DNA from: Nocardia acididurans
GTDB lineage: Bacteria > Actinomycetota > Actinomycetes > Mycobacteriales > Mycobacteriaceae
DNA: 64,000 nucleotides
NCBI RefSeq assembly: GCF_016741815.1
Contig: NZ_JAERRJ010000009.1
Span: forward strand, 372,001 to 436,000
Direction: 5' to 3'
The notes beneath the pieces were generated by a model. It was not told where the DNA came from, did not search any database, and was given only the letters and a program-made list of their open reading frames with translations. A program made the position numbers and the translations under genes. Below, piece after piece: positions 19,236 to 27,825 of the stretch (its first letter is position 1; every line of letters begins with the position of its first letter).

Positions 19236-19598
19236 TCAGTACTCGTTGCAGACGGACTTCAGGATGGTGGAGTCGTGGTGCACGCGGGCGTTGTCCTCTG
19301 CCTCCCAGCGGGTGTCGCCGTAGCGGCCGTTGTACTCGCGGGCGAACTTGGAGTGCGAGACCGCGCCGCAGCCGGTGAAGGACACGAGGACCTCGCAGTT
19401 GGGTCCGTGGCACTGGTTCATCGCGGCGGCCTTGGCCTCGTCCTTGGTCGGGTAGTTCCAGGCCGAACCCATGGCGCCGTCGTCGGCGACGGCGATCGCG
19501 CCCCAGAGGGTCGGCGCGGCGTTGGCGGAAGCGGGAACCAGGACCGGAGCGATGGCGAGGCCGGCAACGGCGAGGGTGGAAAGGATGATCTTGCGCAT
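19236..19598 (-). CDS. DUF4189 small secreted protein
   Basis: A 120-residue exported protein: signal peptide with cleavage near ASANA-AP (about 25), then a DUF4189 domain with the typical WGAIAVADDGAMGSAWNY start. Four cysteines (NQCHGPNC, TGCGA, SVCNEY) probably form two disulfides. The ATG at 19598 follows GGGGGA. The family is common in Nocardia and mycobacteria with no established function. It lies downstream of the MFS gene on the same strand but has its own 148-bp upstream region. Confidence 0.85.
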   Translation of the reverse strand: MRKIILSTLAVAGLAIAPVLVPASANAAPTLWGAIAVADDGAMGSAWNYPTKDEAKAAAMNQCHGPNCEVLVSFTGCGAVSHSKFAREYNGRYGDTRWEAEDNARVHHDSTILKSVCNEY

Positions 19599-19746
19599 GG
19601 TGGTAATTCCCCCGTATGGAATCAATTTGTCGGGATTGACCGTGTTCAGGTCGCGTGGACTCTAGCGTCAGTTTCCGTTGCCGGACAAGGAGAAAACTAG
19701 CGCGACTCACCTGTGAAAGATCTTGGAACTTCCTTAAAATGCCAGG

Positions 19747-21030
19747 TCAAGCCGTCTGTGGAACTGAGTGCGCCTGAGCCACGCGGTACCGCACGAAGGC
19801 GGGGAAAGCCAATGCCGACAGCATCATCCCGATAACCACCAGCGCGCCGCCACCCGCGGCCGCCGCCGCGGTACCGACCGCCGCCGCCGCGAAACCGTGT
19901 GCCACATCGCCGATCCTGGGACCGCCCGCGACCACCACGATGAACACGCCCTGCAACCGTCCGCGCATCTCGTCGGTGGCCACCGACTGCAGCATGGTGG
20001 TGCGCAGCGCCGCCGAGAACATGTCCACCGCACCGCCGAAAGCCAAGCAGGCGAACGCGATCCACAGCGCCACCGTGACGCTCAGCGCATGTCCGGCCGC
20101 GCCGACCGCCAGCCCGAACCCGACCATGCCCAGACCCCACAGCACGATCAGCCAGATCACCGCCAGGCCCTGCTGGCGAATCCTGGTGAGCCAGCCGGAG
20201 AAGACGCCGCCCAGCACCGCGCCCACCGACATGGCCGCGAACAGCAGCCCCAGCGCGTGACCCGAGCTCGCGGTATCGCCGAAACTGTCCTGCGCGATCT
20301 GCGGGAACAGTGCGCGCGGCATGCCGAACACCATGGCCACCACATCGACGGCGAAGGACGCCAACAGGATTCGCTGTGTAGCCAGGTAGACGAAGCCGTC
20401 CGCCACCTCGCGCAGCCCGGCGCGGCGGGTGTCGCCGGTGGGCGGAATGGGCGGGAGCTTCCAGATGGCCCACAGCGTGGCCAGCAGCGCGATGGCATCG
20501 AGCAGATACAGCAGGGCCAGGCCGCTGACCGGGATCAGCATGCCCGCCACCACGGGTCCGGCGATGGCGCCGAACTGCACGACCGTCATGCTCAGCGAAT
20601 TCGCCGCGGGCAGTTGATGTTCCTCGAGCAGCCGGGGATAGATGGCGGCGCGGGCGGGCTGGTTCACCGCGAAGAACGCCTGCTGGACGGCGAACAGCAC
20701 CAGGATCAGCCACGGGCTGTTCACCCCGGCGGCGGCCTGCGCCCAGAAGGCCAGCGCGGTGACGCCGGTGCCCGCGCTGGTGATCAGCAGCAGTGTGCGG
20801 CGGTCCATGGCGTCAGCGAGCGCGCCGCCCCACAGGCCGAACACCACCAGCGGCACCAGGCCGAACAGTCCGGCCAGACCGACATAGGACGAGCTGTGCG
20901 TGATGTCGTACAGCTGCTTGGGTACCGCTACGACCGACAGCTGCGCCCCGATGACGGTGACGATCCCGGTGGTCCACAAGCGTCTGAAGTCGGGATGCCG
21001 GAGCGGGGTGATGTCGGCGAGCAATTTCAC
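19747..21030 (-). CDS. MFS transporter, EntS/MFS_3-like
   Basis: A 427-residue, about twelve-helix major facilitator with the loop 2-3 motif GGALADAMDRR and the RRLWTTGIVTVIGAQL first helix typical of the EntS-like exporter group. Members export siderophores or drugs, but no siderophore biosynthesis genes are in the window, so the substrate is unknown. The GTG at 21030 is the start. The pdxH gene lies just upstream on the same strand (85 bp), so a two-gene unit is possible. Confidence 0.88.
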   Translation of the reverse strand: MKLLADITPLRHPDFRRLWTTGIVTVIGAQLSVVAVPKQLYDITHSSSYVGLAGLFGLVPLVVFGLWGGALADAMDRRTLLLITSAGTGVTALAFWAQAAAGVNSPWLILVLFAVQQAFFAVNQPARAAIYPRLLEEHQLPAANSLSMTVVQFGAIAGPVVAGMLIPVSGLALLYLLDAIALLATLWAIWKLPPIPPTGDTRRAGLREVADGFVYLATQRILLASFAVDVVAMVFGMPRALFPQIAQDSFGDTASSGHALGLLFAAMSVGAVLGGVFSGWLTRIRQQGLAVIWLIVLWGLGMVGFGLAVGAAGHALSVTVALWIAFACLAFGGAVDMFSAALRTTMLQSVATDEMRGRLQGVFIVVVAGGPRIGDVAHGFAAAAVGTAAAAAGGGALVVIGMMLSALAFPAFVRYRVAQAHSVPQTA

Positions 21031-21115
21031 TGACAGGAGATTAGCGGGGTGAATAGTGGTCCGACGAGGATTTTCCGGTGATTCATCCCACGATTCAGAC
21101 TCTTGCCCTGCGGTT

Positions 21116-21865
21116 TCAGGGCTGCAGGCGCTCGACCTTCATCGCGCCCACATCCGTGTTCCCCGGCTCCACGCTCACCCGGATCCGGTTGTGCATGCGG
21201 CTGCGCCGCCCCTGCCAGAACTCCAGGAACTCCGGCTGCAACAGGAACCCGCCCCAGAACGGCGGCACCGGAATCTCCTCGACCTCGGCGAAACGCGCAG
21301 TGACAGCGGTCAATTGACGATCCAGCTCGGCCCGCGAGGCGATCGGGCGGGACTGCTCCGAGGCCCACGCACCCAGCTGCGAACCACGCGGGCGCGAATG
21401 CCAGTACAGCGCCGTGACCTCGGGTTCCACCGGCCGCACCGGTCCGCGCACGATGATCTGCCGCCCGAGTGCGGGCCAGACGAAGGTCGCCGACGCGTAC
21501 GGGGTCGCCAGCAACTGCCGGCCCTTCGACGAGTCGTAATTCGTGTAAAAAGTCACACCCTCCGGGGAGAGCCCTTTGCACAGCACGGTCCGCGAGGCCG
21601 GGCGCGGGCCCGATTCGGTGACCTCCACGGTGGCCAGCACCATGGCGTTCGAGTCGGTGATCCCGGCGCTAGTCGCATGCTCTATCCAGTTGCGCAGCAA
21701 CGGTTCCCAGCCGTCGGAGAGCCAGCTCTCGTCCAGGTCCGTTTCGATGCCCGGATGGTTGTCTCCGGCGTCCACGCCGTACTCGACGCGCAGGGCCGCG
21801 ATATCGAGGTCGACGGTGACATCGTGCGCCTCCGGCGCAGTGGCGGAATTCTCCTGGTCACCCAT
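21116..21865 (-). CDS. pdxH: Pyridoxamine 5'-phosphate oxidase
   Basis: FMN enzyme that oxidises pyridoxine/pyridoxamine phosphate to PLP. The 249-residue protein has the family blocks ESGPRPASRTVLCKGL, FYTNYDSSKGRQL, RGPVRPVE and SRPRGSQLGAWASEQS, the PPFWGGF-to-FWQGRRSRMHNR region, and the diagnostic C-terminal ERLQP. The N-terminal ~30 residues are a variable extension. It is divergent from citA with about 100 bp between starts. SerC further along is a PLP user, but no direct link is implied. Confidence 0.95.
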   Translation of the reverse strand: MGDQENSATAPEAHDVTVDLDIAALRVEYGVDAGDNHPGIETDLDESWLSDGWEPLLRNWIEHATSAGITDSNAMVLATVEVTESGPRPASRTVLCKGLSPEGVTFYTNYDSSKGRQLLATPYASATFVWPALGRQIIVRGPVRPVEPEVTALYWHSRPRGSQLGAWASEQSRPIASRAELDRQLTAVTARFAEVEEIPVPPFWGGFLLQPEFLEFWQGRRSRMHNRIRVSVEPGNTDVGAMKVERLQP

Positions 21866-21966
21866 GGGCCAGACGTTACTCCGGGGTAATCCGAGCGTTA
21901 AGGTCTTAGTTGATCGGCGTGGCCGCTCATCGATCGAGCGGCCCGATTTGCAAGGAGAGTCACAAC

Positions 21967-23109
21967 ATGACTGCCAGCGCTGCGGTTCCCAGCTCAGCCG
22001 TCCCCGCCGACTTCGTCAGCGGTCTCGAAGGCGTGGTGGCCTTCACCACCGACATCGCCGAACCGGACAAGGACGGTGGCGCACTGCGGTACCGCGGCGT
22101 CGACATCGAGGACCTGGTCGGCAACCGGGTCACCTTCGGCGATGTGTGGGCGCTGCTGGTCGACGGCGAATTCGGCCGCGGCCTACCGCCGGCCGAGCCG
22201 TTCCCGCTGCCGGTGCACACCGGCGACGTGCGCGTCGACGTGCAGGCCGGCCTGGCCATGCTCGCCCCGATCTGGGGATACGAGCCGCTGCTCGACATCG
22301 ACGACGACACCGCCCGCGAGAACCTCGCGCGGGCCTCGGTCATGGCGCTCTCCTATGTCGCCCAGTCGGCGCGCGGCATCTACCAGCCCGCCGTGCCGCA
22401 GAAGAAGATCGACGAGTGCACCACCATTACCGAGCGGTTCATGACCCGCTGGAAGGGTGACCCGGACCCCAAGCACATCGAGGCCATCGACGCCTACTGG
22501 GTGTCGGCCGCCGAGCACGGCATGAACGCCTCCACCTTCACCGCCCGCGTCATCGCCTCCACCGGCGCGGATGTGGCGGCCTCGCTGTCCGGCGCCATCG
22601 GCGCGATGTCGGGTCCGCTGCACGGCGGCGCTCCCGCGCGCGTACTGCCCATGATCGAAGAGGTCGAGAAGTCCGGCGACGCACGGGCTCTGGTCAAGGG
22701 CATCCTGGACCGCAAAGAAAAGCTGATGGGTTTCGGGCACCGCGTGTACCGCGCCCAGGACCCGCGCGCCAAGGTGCTGCGCGAGACCGCCAAGCGCCTG
22801 GACGCCCCGCGCTACGAGGTCGCCGCCGCGCTGGAGCAGGCCGCGCTCGCCGAACTGCGCGAGCGTCGCCCGGACCGCGCCATCGAGACCAATGTCGAGT
22901 TCTGGGCCGCGGTCATCCTCGACTTCGCCGAGGTACCGGCGCACATGATGCCCGCCATGTTCACCTGTGGCCGCACCGCCGGCTGGTGTGCGCACATCCT
23001 GGAGCAGAAGAAGCTCGGCAAGCTGGTGCGCCCGGCCGCCATCTACACCGGCCCGGCGCCGCGCAAGCCGGAGACGGTGGTCGGCTGGGAGACCGTCGTC
23101 CGCAAGTGA
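21967..23109 (+). CDS. citA: Citrate synthase 2 / 2-methylcitrate synthase-like (CitA)
   Basis: A 380-residue short-form citrate synthase paralogue, like Rv0889c. The two active-site histidines are present (GPLHGGAPAR and GFGHRVYRAQDPR). The position of the catalytic Asp is Glu (NVEFWAAV, Glu311), unlike GltA here, which could change rate or substrate. The ATG at 21967 has GGAGAG 8 nt upstream. Candidate reactions are citrate or 2-methylcitrate synthesis; no prpD/prpB genes are nearby to favour the latter. A hairpin terminator follows. Confidence 0.92.
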   Translation: MTASAAVPSSAVPADFVSGLEGVVAFTTDIAEPDKDGGALRYRGVDIEDLVGNRVTFGDVWALLVDGEFGRGLPPAEPFPLPVHTGDVRVDVQAGLAMLAPIWGYEPLLDIDDDTARENLARASVMALSYVAQSARGIYQPAVPQKKIDECTTITERFMTRWKGDPDPKHIEAIDAYWVSAAEHGMNASTFTARVIASTGADVAASLSGAIGAMSGPLHGGAPARVLPMIEEVEKSGDARALVKGILDRKEKLMGFGHRVYRAQDPRAKVLRETAKRLDAPRYEVAAALEQAALAELRERRPDRAIETNVEFWAAVILDFAEVPAHMMPAMFTCGRTAGWCAHILEQKKLGKLVRPAAIYTGPAPRKPETVVGWETVVRK

Positions 23110-23155
23110 GCCGGTAACGAGCCGGTAGCCGCGCTCGGAAGACTGGACAAACGGT

Positions 23156-23187
23156 GAATCCCACCCCTGGTTTCGGGGGTGGGATTC
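23156..23187 (+). terminator. Terminator downstream of citA
   Basis: GAATCCCACCCC, short loop, GGGGTGGGATTC: a 12-bp perfect stem between citA and the deacetylase gene on the same strand. Confidence 0.8.
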
Positions 23188-23202
23188 TCGTAACCTGCAC
23201 CG

Positions 23203-24072
23203 GTGCTCGACGCAGGACTGCCGCGGCGCCGCTTCCTGGCCGCGGGCGCGGCCTTGGCCGCAGGATTGACGGCCACCGGATACGGTGTGGCGAACGGTAA
23301 TTCGGCCGGCCGTGTACTGGATCCGCTGCGGCGCAGCTTCGATTCGAATCCGGTACCGGTCCGCATGCCCTTCATCACCGCGCCGCCCGATGCCGTCGCC
23401 GCCGAGTACGCGGGCCGCCAACCCGCGGCCTGGGGTGCGGCGCTGCCCGGCATCAAGACCGGAATTCCCTCCCACGCAAAGCGTTTCGCGCTCACCTTCG
23501 ATGCCTGCGGCGGGCCCGGCAACAATGACGTCGACGAGAACCTGCTGAGTTTTCTTGTTGCCCAGCAGATTCCGGCCACCCTGTTCCTCAACAAACGCTG
23601 GATCGACGCGAACCCGGCCCGCGCCGCCCAACTGGCCGCCAACCCGCAGTTCGAACTCGCCAACCACGGCACCGCCCACAAGCCGCTGTCCGTGACCGGC
23701 CGCGCCGCCTACGAGATCAAGGGCACCGCGACGGTACGCGAGGCGGTCGACGAGGTCTGGGCCAATCACGAACGCCTGACCGCCCTCACCGGTCACCCCC
23801 CACGCTTCTTCCGCCCCGGCACCGCCCACTACGACGACATCGCCGTCGCCATCACCACCGCCCTCGGCGAAACCCCCCTCGGCTACACCCTCAACGCCGA
23901 CTACGGCGCCACCTCCACCGCCGCCCAGGTCAACGCCGCCATGCTCACCGCCGAACCCGGCGGCATCGCCCTCGCCCACATGCACCGCCCCCGCTCCGGC
24001 ACCGCCGCGGGCATGTACCAGGCCCTCCCGGCCCTGCGCGCCAACGGTTTCGAATTCGTGAAGGTGCCCTAG
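23203..24072 (+). CDS. Polysaccharide deacetylase family protein, exported
   Basis: A 289-residue NodB-fold enzyme. The N-terminus has RRRFLAAGAALAAGL, a Tat-like or lipid-free signal. The first NodB motif is TFDACGGPG (Asp100), the TFDAC variant of TFDDG. The metal-binding HxxxH is in NHGTAH, and RFFRPGTAHYD supplies the next motif. Near the C-terminus GIALAHMHRP gives the last catalytic His. It likely removes N-acetyl groups from peptidoglycan or a capsule glycan outside the membrane. The GTG at 23203 starts it right behind the citA terminator, and the stop is 1 bp from the convergent gene's stop. Confidence 0.85.
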   Translation: MLDAGLPRRRFLAAGAALAAGLTATGYGVANGNSAGRVLDPLRRSFDSNPVPVRMPFITAPPDAVAAEYAGRQPAAWGAALPGIKTGIPSHAKRFALTFDACGGPGNNDVDENLLSFLVAQQIPATLFLNKRWIDANPARAAQLAANPQFELANHGTAHKPLSVTGRAAYEIKGTATVREAVDEVWANHERLTALTGHPPRFFRPGTAHYDDIAVAITTALGETPLGYTLNADYGATSTAAQVNAAMLTAEPGGIALAHMHRPRSGTAAGMYQALPALRANGFEFVKVP

Positions 24073-24073
24073 G

Positions 24074-24907
24074 TCAGCTCTCCCGCGACGCCGTCCAGTC
24101 GATGGCGACAGATTCGCCGCGGTCGACGGTGAAGAAGGCCGCCTCCAGGTGGCGGCCGAGGTCCACCAGTTCGAGCGCCGACAAGGGGACGGGCTGAACT
24201 ATGCGGACCCGCCAGGGGGAGGGTTCGTCCCAGGCGTGCAGTTCCAGGTCCAGGCGCATCACCGGATCGTCGTGGCCGGTGTAGTCGGCCGCGACCGGGG
24301 TGGCGGACAGGACGGTGGCACGGGCGCGGCGGCCGTCGCTGAGAATCTTGGCGATCCCGGTGCGGGTGGTCTCCTCGGGCGACGGGACGTAGAGGACCAC
24401 ACGATCGTGGTCGCCGGGGTCGAGGCGGCAGGCGATCACATCACCGGGCTGCATCCATTCGAGATCCGCGGTGCTCACCCGCTGGCGGACCCGGGTCTCG
24501 TAGGCATGATGGCCCTCGCGTTGGATCCGCACCCAGAACTCGTGGCCGTAGGCCGGGTTCGCGTCGGCGGCGCTGGGTCCGGCGGCGGGCGCGGGCAGGG
24601 CGTCGCGGCGGCTGTCGCGGGGCCTACCCGCCGCGGTGGTGTTCGGACCCGGCCCTTTCACGCTGGAGCGGACGCTGAGAATCGTTGCCACGCCCTCGGC
24701 CCCGTGCATGAGCAGTTCGCGGCGGGCGGCGTCGTCGAGGGCGGGGCCGCGGCGGGTGAGGCCGCGCGAACCGAACTGGGAGGACAGGCGGGTGAGCAGG
24801 CTCGGGCGGGGGCGCGGGGGAGTTGCCGGATCGCGTTGCGCGGAGCCGGGATTCGCCGGGGCGGCGGACGGGGCGGCGGTGGCGCCGGGTCTGTCGTGCG
24901 CGGCCAT
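24074..24907 (-). CDS. Uncharacterised protein with two related beta-rich domains
   Basis: Not recognised as a named family. The 277-residue product has a Pro/Ala-rich N-terminus (about 1-45) and then two similar segments. One begins GVATILSVRSSV and ends PGDVIACRLDPGDHDRVVLY. The other begins RARATVLSATPV and ends DRGESVAIDW. Both look like the small beta domain of SHOCT-type proteins, in which a residue 'A-x-V' strand is followed by a 'pGd-v-vrvDP' strand. No membrane helix. It may start at 24907 or at the ATG at 24913. Divergent from serC, with a repeated GTAAACCGT motif between them. Confidence 0.7.
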   Translation of the reverse strand: MAAHDRPGATAAPSAAPANPGSAQRDPATPPRPRPSLLTRLSSQFGSRGLTRRGPALDDAARRELLMHGAEGVATILSVRSSVKGPGPNTTAAGRPRDSRRDALPAPAAGPSAADANPAYGHEFWVRIQREGHHAYETRVRQRVSTADLEWMQPGDVIACRLDPGDHDRVVLYVPSPEETTRTGIAKILSDGRRARATVLSATPVAADYTGHDDPVMRLDLELHAWDEPSPWRVRIVQPVPLSALELVDLGRHLEAAFFTVDRGESVAIDWTASRES

Positions 24908-24915
24908 GTTCATGG

Positions 24916-24978
24916 CGGTAAACCGTAATGGTTGTGTGGGAAGCGCCACAGCGATACTCGCGGTTTGCCGTAAACCGT
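24916..24978. promoter_or_regulatory. Repeated GTAAACCGT motif upstream of serC / divergent gene
   Basis: GTAAACCGT occurs at 24918-24926 and 24970-24978, 52 bp apart (about five helical turns). The second copy is half of an inverted repeat CGGTTT-gccgt-AAACCG. Spacing on one helix face and location in a divergent promoter region suggest a regulator-binding pair. Confidence 0.4.
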
Positions 24979-25046
24979 GGTCGGAATGTTTTTGCGGGGC
25001 TACCCACTGAATTCATGGGCTGACCCGTCCCCCTATTCTTGTCGCC

Positions 25047-26171
25047 ATGACCTCTGCGTTCCCGACCATCCCCGACGATCTCAAGCCCGCCGACGGACGG
25101 TTCGGCTGCGGACCCTCCAAGGTGCGTCCCGAACAGCTTCAGTCCCTGGTGGATACCGGCGCTTCGGTGTTCGGCACCTCCCACCGGCAGAAGCCGGTCA
25201 AGGATGTGGTGGCCCGGGTGCGCTCCGGCCTGCGCGAATTGTTCGCGCTGCCGGACGGTTACGAGGTCGTGCTGGGCAACGGCGGCACCACCGCGTTCTG
25301 GGACGCCGCCGCCTTCGGCCTGATCCGCGAGAAGTCGCTGCACCTGAGCAACGGCGAGTTCTCCTCCAAGTTCGCCTCGGTCGCCAAGGGCAACCCGTTC
25401 ATCGGCGACCCGATCGTCATCAAGAGCGAGCCGGGCGACGCGCCCGAGCCCACCTCGGACCCGTCGGTCGACCTCATCGGCTGGGCGCACAACGAGACCT
25501 CCACCGGTGTGGCCATTCCGGTGTCGCGTCCGGCCGGCTCGGAGAACGCGCTGATCGCCATCGACGCCACCTCCGGCGCGGGCGGTCTGCCGGTGAACAT
25601 CGCCGACTCGGATGTCTACTACTTCGCGCCGCAGAAGTGCTTCGCCGCCGACGGCGGTCTGTGGATCGCGCTCATGAGCCCCAAGGCGCTGGAGCGCGTC
25701 GAGGAGATCAAGAACTCGGGCCGCTGGGTGCCGGAGTTCCTGTCGCTGCCGATCGCCATCGACAACTCCACCAAGGACCAGACCTACAACACCCCGGCGC
25801 TCGCGACGCTGTTGCTGTTCGCCAACCAGATCGAGTGGCTCAATGGCAACGGCGGTCTCGACTGGGCCGTCAAGCGCACCGCCGATTCCTCCTCGCGCCT
25901 GTACTCGTGGGCCGAGACCAGCGAGTTCGCCACCCCGTTCGTGCAGAACCCGGCGCTGCGCTCGCAGGTCGTCGGCACCATCGACTTCGCCGAGGGCGTG
26001 GATGCGGCGCAGGTGGCGAAGGTGCTGCGTGCCAATGGAATCGTCGACACCGAGCCGTACCGTAAGCTGGGCCGTAACCAGCTGCGCGTGGGCATGTTCC
26101 CGGCCATCGACCCCGAGGACGTGTCGCAGCTGACCCGCTGCATCGACTGGGTCGTCGAGAAGCTCGGCTGA
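25047..26171 (+). CDS. serC: Phosphoserine transaminase
   Basis: PLP-dependent enzyme of serine biosynthesis: 3-phosphohydroxypyruvate plus glutamate to phosphoserine. The 374-residue protein is of the mycobacterial type (about 376 in M. tuberculosis). It shows RFGCGPSKVRPEQL, FGTSHRQKPVK, VLGNGGTTAFWDAA and the PLP lysine in FAPQKCFAADGG. The C-terminal LRVGMFPAIDPEDV block is typical. It is monocistronic with a clear terminator, and precedes sepH as in M. tuberculosis. Confidence 0.96.
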   Translation: MTSAFPTIPDDLKPADGRFGCGPSKVRPEQLQSLVDTGASVFGTSHRQKPVKDVVARVRSGLRELFALPDGYEVVLGNGGTTAFWDAAAFGLIREKSLHLSNGEFSSKFASVAKGNPFIGDPIVIKSEPGDAPEPTSDPSVDLIGWAHNETSTGVAIPVSRPAGSENALIAIDATSGAGGLPVNIADSDVYYFAPQKCFAADGGLWIALMSPKALERVEEIKNSGRWVPEFLSLPIAIDNSTKDQTYNTPALATLLLFANQIEWLNGNGGLDWAVKRTADSSSRLYSWAETSEFATPFVQNPALRSQVVGTIDFAEGVDAAQVAKVLRANGIVDTEPYRKLGRNQLRVGMFPAIDPEDVSQLTRCIDWVVEKLG

Positions 26172-26182
26172 TACCGAAACGT

Positions 26183-26210
26183 GGCCTCGCGCAGTGACTT
26201 GCGCGAGGCC
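26183..26210 (+). terminator. Terminator downstream of serC
   Basis: GGCCTCGCGCA, 6-nt loop, TGCGCGAGGCC: a perfect 11-bp stem followed by AAA on the coding strand, between serC and sepH. Confidence 0.8.
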
Positions 26211-26383
26211 AAACCAGACACACTATGCGGCGCGGGAGTCCAGTATTGGATTTCCGCGCCGCGTGTCTTGCCCCATGATTAACAGAAGTGCACTACTGTT
26301 CCAGATCGTGGGCGGTGTCGCGAGGCCAGTGCAGTTGTGATCGTCGGTGCGGCTGTGAGTGACGCAGCGATAAGGAGGTAACG

Positions 26384-27433
26384 GTGCGTGAACTTCGAGT
26401 AATCGGATTGACGCCCGATTCCGCGCACATCGTGTGCATCGATACCGAGAACGGTCAGAAGTACCGCCTCGCAGCGGATGACAAGCTGCGTGCCGCCGCC
26501 CGTGGAGACCTTGCCCGATTCGGCCAGATCGAAATCGAAACGGAAGCCACGATGCGCCCTCGCGATATCCAGGCTCGTATCCGTGCCGGTGCTTCGGTGG
26601 AACAGGTGACCGAAGAGTCCGGCATGCCCGCCTCCCGCGTGGAGCGGTTCGCGTACCCCGTCCTGCTGGAACGCGCGCGCGCCGCGGAACTCGCGCAGAA
26701 GGCGCATCCGGTCCGCAACGACGGCCCCGCCGTGGAAACCCTCATCGACATCGTGGCTGCCGCGTTCACCGAGCGCGGCCACAATATCGAGGTCGCCGAG
26801 TGGGACGCCTGGAAGGACGAGAAGGGCTACTGGGTGGCCCAATTGCAGTGGCAGGCCGGGCGTTCGGTGATCGCCGCGCACTGGCGCTACCAGCCCGACG
26901 CGCACGGCGGCTCCGTGGTGCCGCTCGACGATCCCGCCTCCGACCTCATCGACCCCGATTTCGGACGCGCGCTGCGCGGCCTGGCGAGCATCCTGCCGGA
27001 CCAGACGCAGGCGCCCGCGCCGGAGCCCACCCCGGCGCCCGCACCGCGTGAGGAGCGCGCCGAGTACCTCGAGTCGACGCCCGCCCGCGCCACGAATCAG
27101 CAGACGCTGGACGGGTATTTCGAGCAGCGCGCCGCCGTCGGCGCGGACACCGTGCCGGTCCCGGCGGCCGTCGCTCCGGCGCCCGCCGCCCCGGCCCCGG
27201 CGAAAGAGCCGGTGACCCCGGCACATTCGACCTCCGCGGCTACGGCGTCCGCTCCGGCCCCCGCGCCCGCCGCCGAGACCGCCCCGGCCGCTCCGGCCAC
27301 CGAACCCGCCGCGCCCGCGCAGCCCGCCGCAAAGCAGAACGCGCCCAAGGGCAATCGCAACAAGCGCGGCGGCAAGGCCCCCATGCCGTCGTGGGAGGAC
27401 GTGCTCCTAGGCGTCCGCAGCTCCGGCCACTGA
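26384..27433 (+). CDS. sepH: SepH, FtsZ-interacting division protein (DUF3071)
   Basis: Actinobacterial cell-division protein that binds FtsZ and promotes its assembly. The conserved N-terminal DUF3071 domain (about 1-190) begins VRELRVIGLTPDSAHIVC. It includes the helix-turn-helix-like RPRDIQARIRAGASVEQVTEESGMPASRVERFAYPVLLERARA, spelled here by its parts at about residues 58-100. The C-terminal half is a disordered Pro/Ala linker ending in a short basic GNRNKRGGKAPMPSWEDVLLG motif, the conserved tail. The GTG at 26384 has AAGGAGG 5 nt upstream. Confidence 0.93.
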   Translation: MRELRVIGLTPDSAHIVCIDTENGQKYRLAADDKLRAAARGDLARFGQIEIETEATMRPRDIQARIRAGASVEQVTEESGMPASRVERFAYPVLLERARAAELAQKAHPVRNDGPAVETLIDIVAAAFTERGHNIEVAEWDAWKDEKGYWVAQLQWQAGRSVIAAHWRYQPDAHGGSVVPLDDPASDLIDPDFGRALRGLASILPDQTQAPAPEPTPAPAPREERAEYLESTPARATNQQTLDGYFEQRAAVGADTVPVPAAVAPAPAAPAPAKEPVTPAHSTSAATASAPAPAPAAETAPAAPATEPAAPAQPAAKQNAPKGNRNKRGGKAPMPSWEDVLLGVRSSGH

Positions 27434-27825
27434 GTTTCGCCGCGCGTTTCGGTATCCCGGCCTGTCTCCGGCCGGGATACCCGACGATGTTTCGGATGCC
27501 TGATGTTTGCTGTTCACCCGAAACTGTTGCCCGCAGATAGCCGATGACCCCTGCTCGGCGCATGGATAACCAGCTGGATGCGGAAAACCGCCTGTTGGCA
27601 CCGCATCCCGCGCACGCTGACCGTTTCGTCCGAACCGGTCTTCCGCCGACACGCTCGCCGCGCGCGGAACGCGCTAGCGTAACAGCGCCATTTCGGCCCT
27701 GACAGGGGTAGATTTTGTACTGGTGGCGGTGAATGTCGGGGTCGTTCCACACCGACGCCGGCTGACAGCCACCGAATGTTGCTCAAGAGTTGCCAACTTG
27801 GGTCGCAATCACTTCGGGAGGTGCC
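27434..27825 (+). other. Gene-free stretch between sepH and DUF6928 (392 bp)
   Basis: The first part contains the sepH terminator. The rest (27482-27825) shows no supported gene or RNA. It probably carries the promoter of the downstream gene. Confidence 0.5.
27451..27481 (+). terminator. Terminator downstream of sepH
   Basis: GGTATCCCGGCC, 7-nt loop, GGCCGGGATACC: a perfect 12-bp stem 17 bp after the sepH stop. Confidence 0.85.

Noticed and set aside
27482..27825. Small RNA or tRNA gene in the sepH-DUF6928 gap
   Set aside because: No cloverleaf, CCA end or convincing stem-loop with promoter could be identified.
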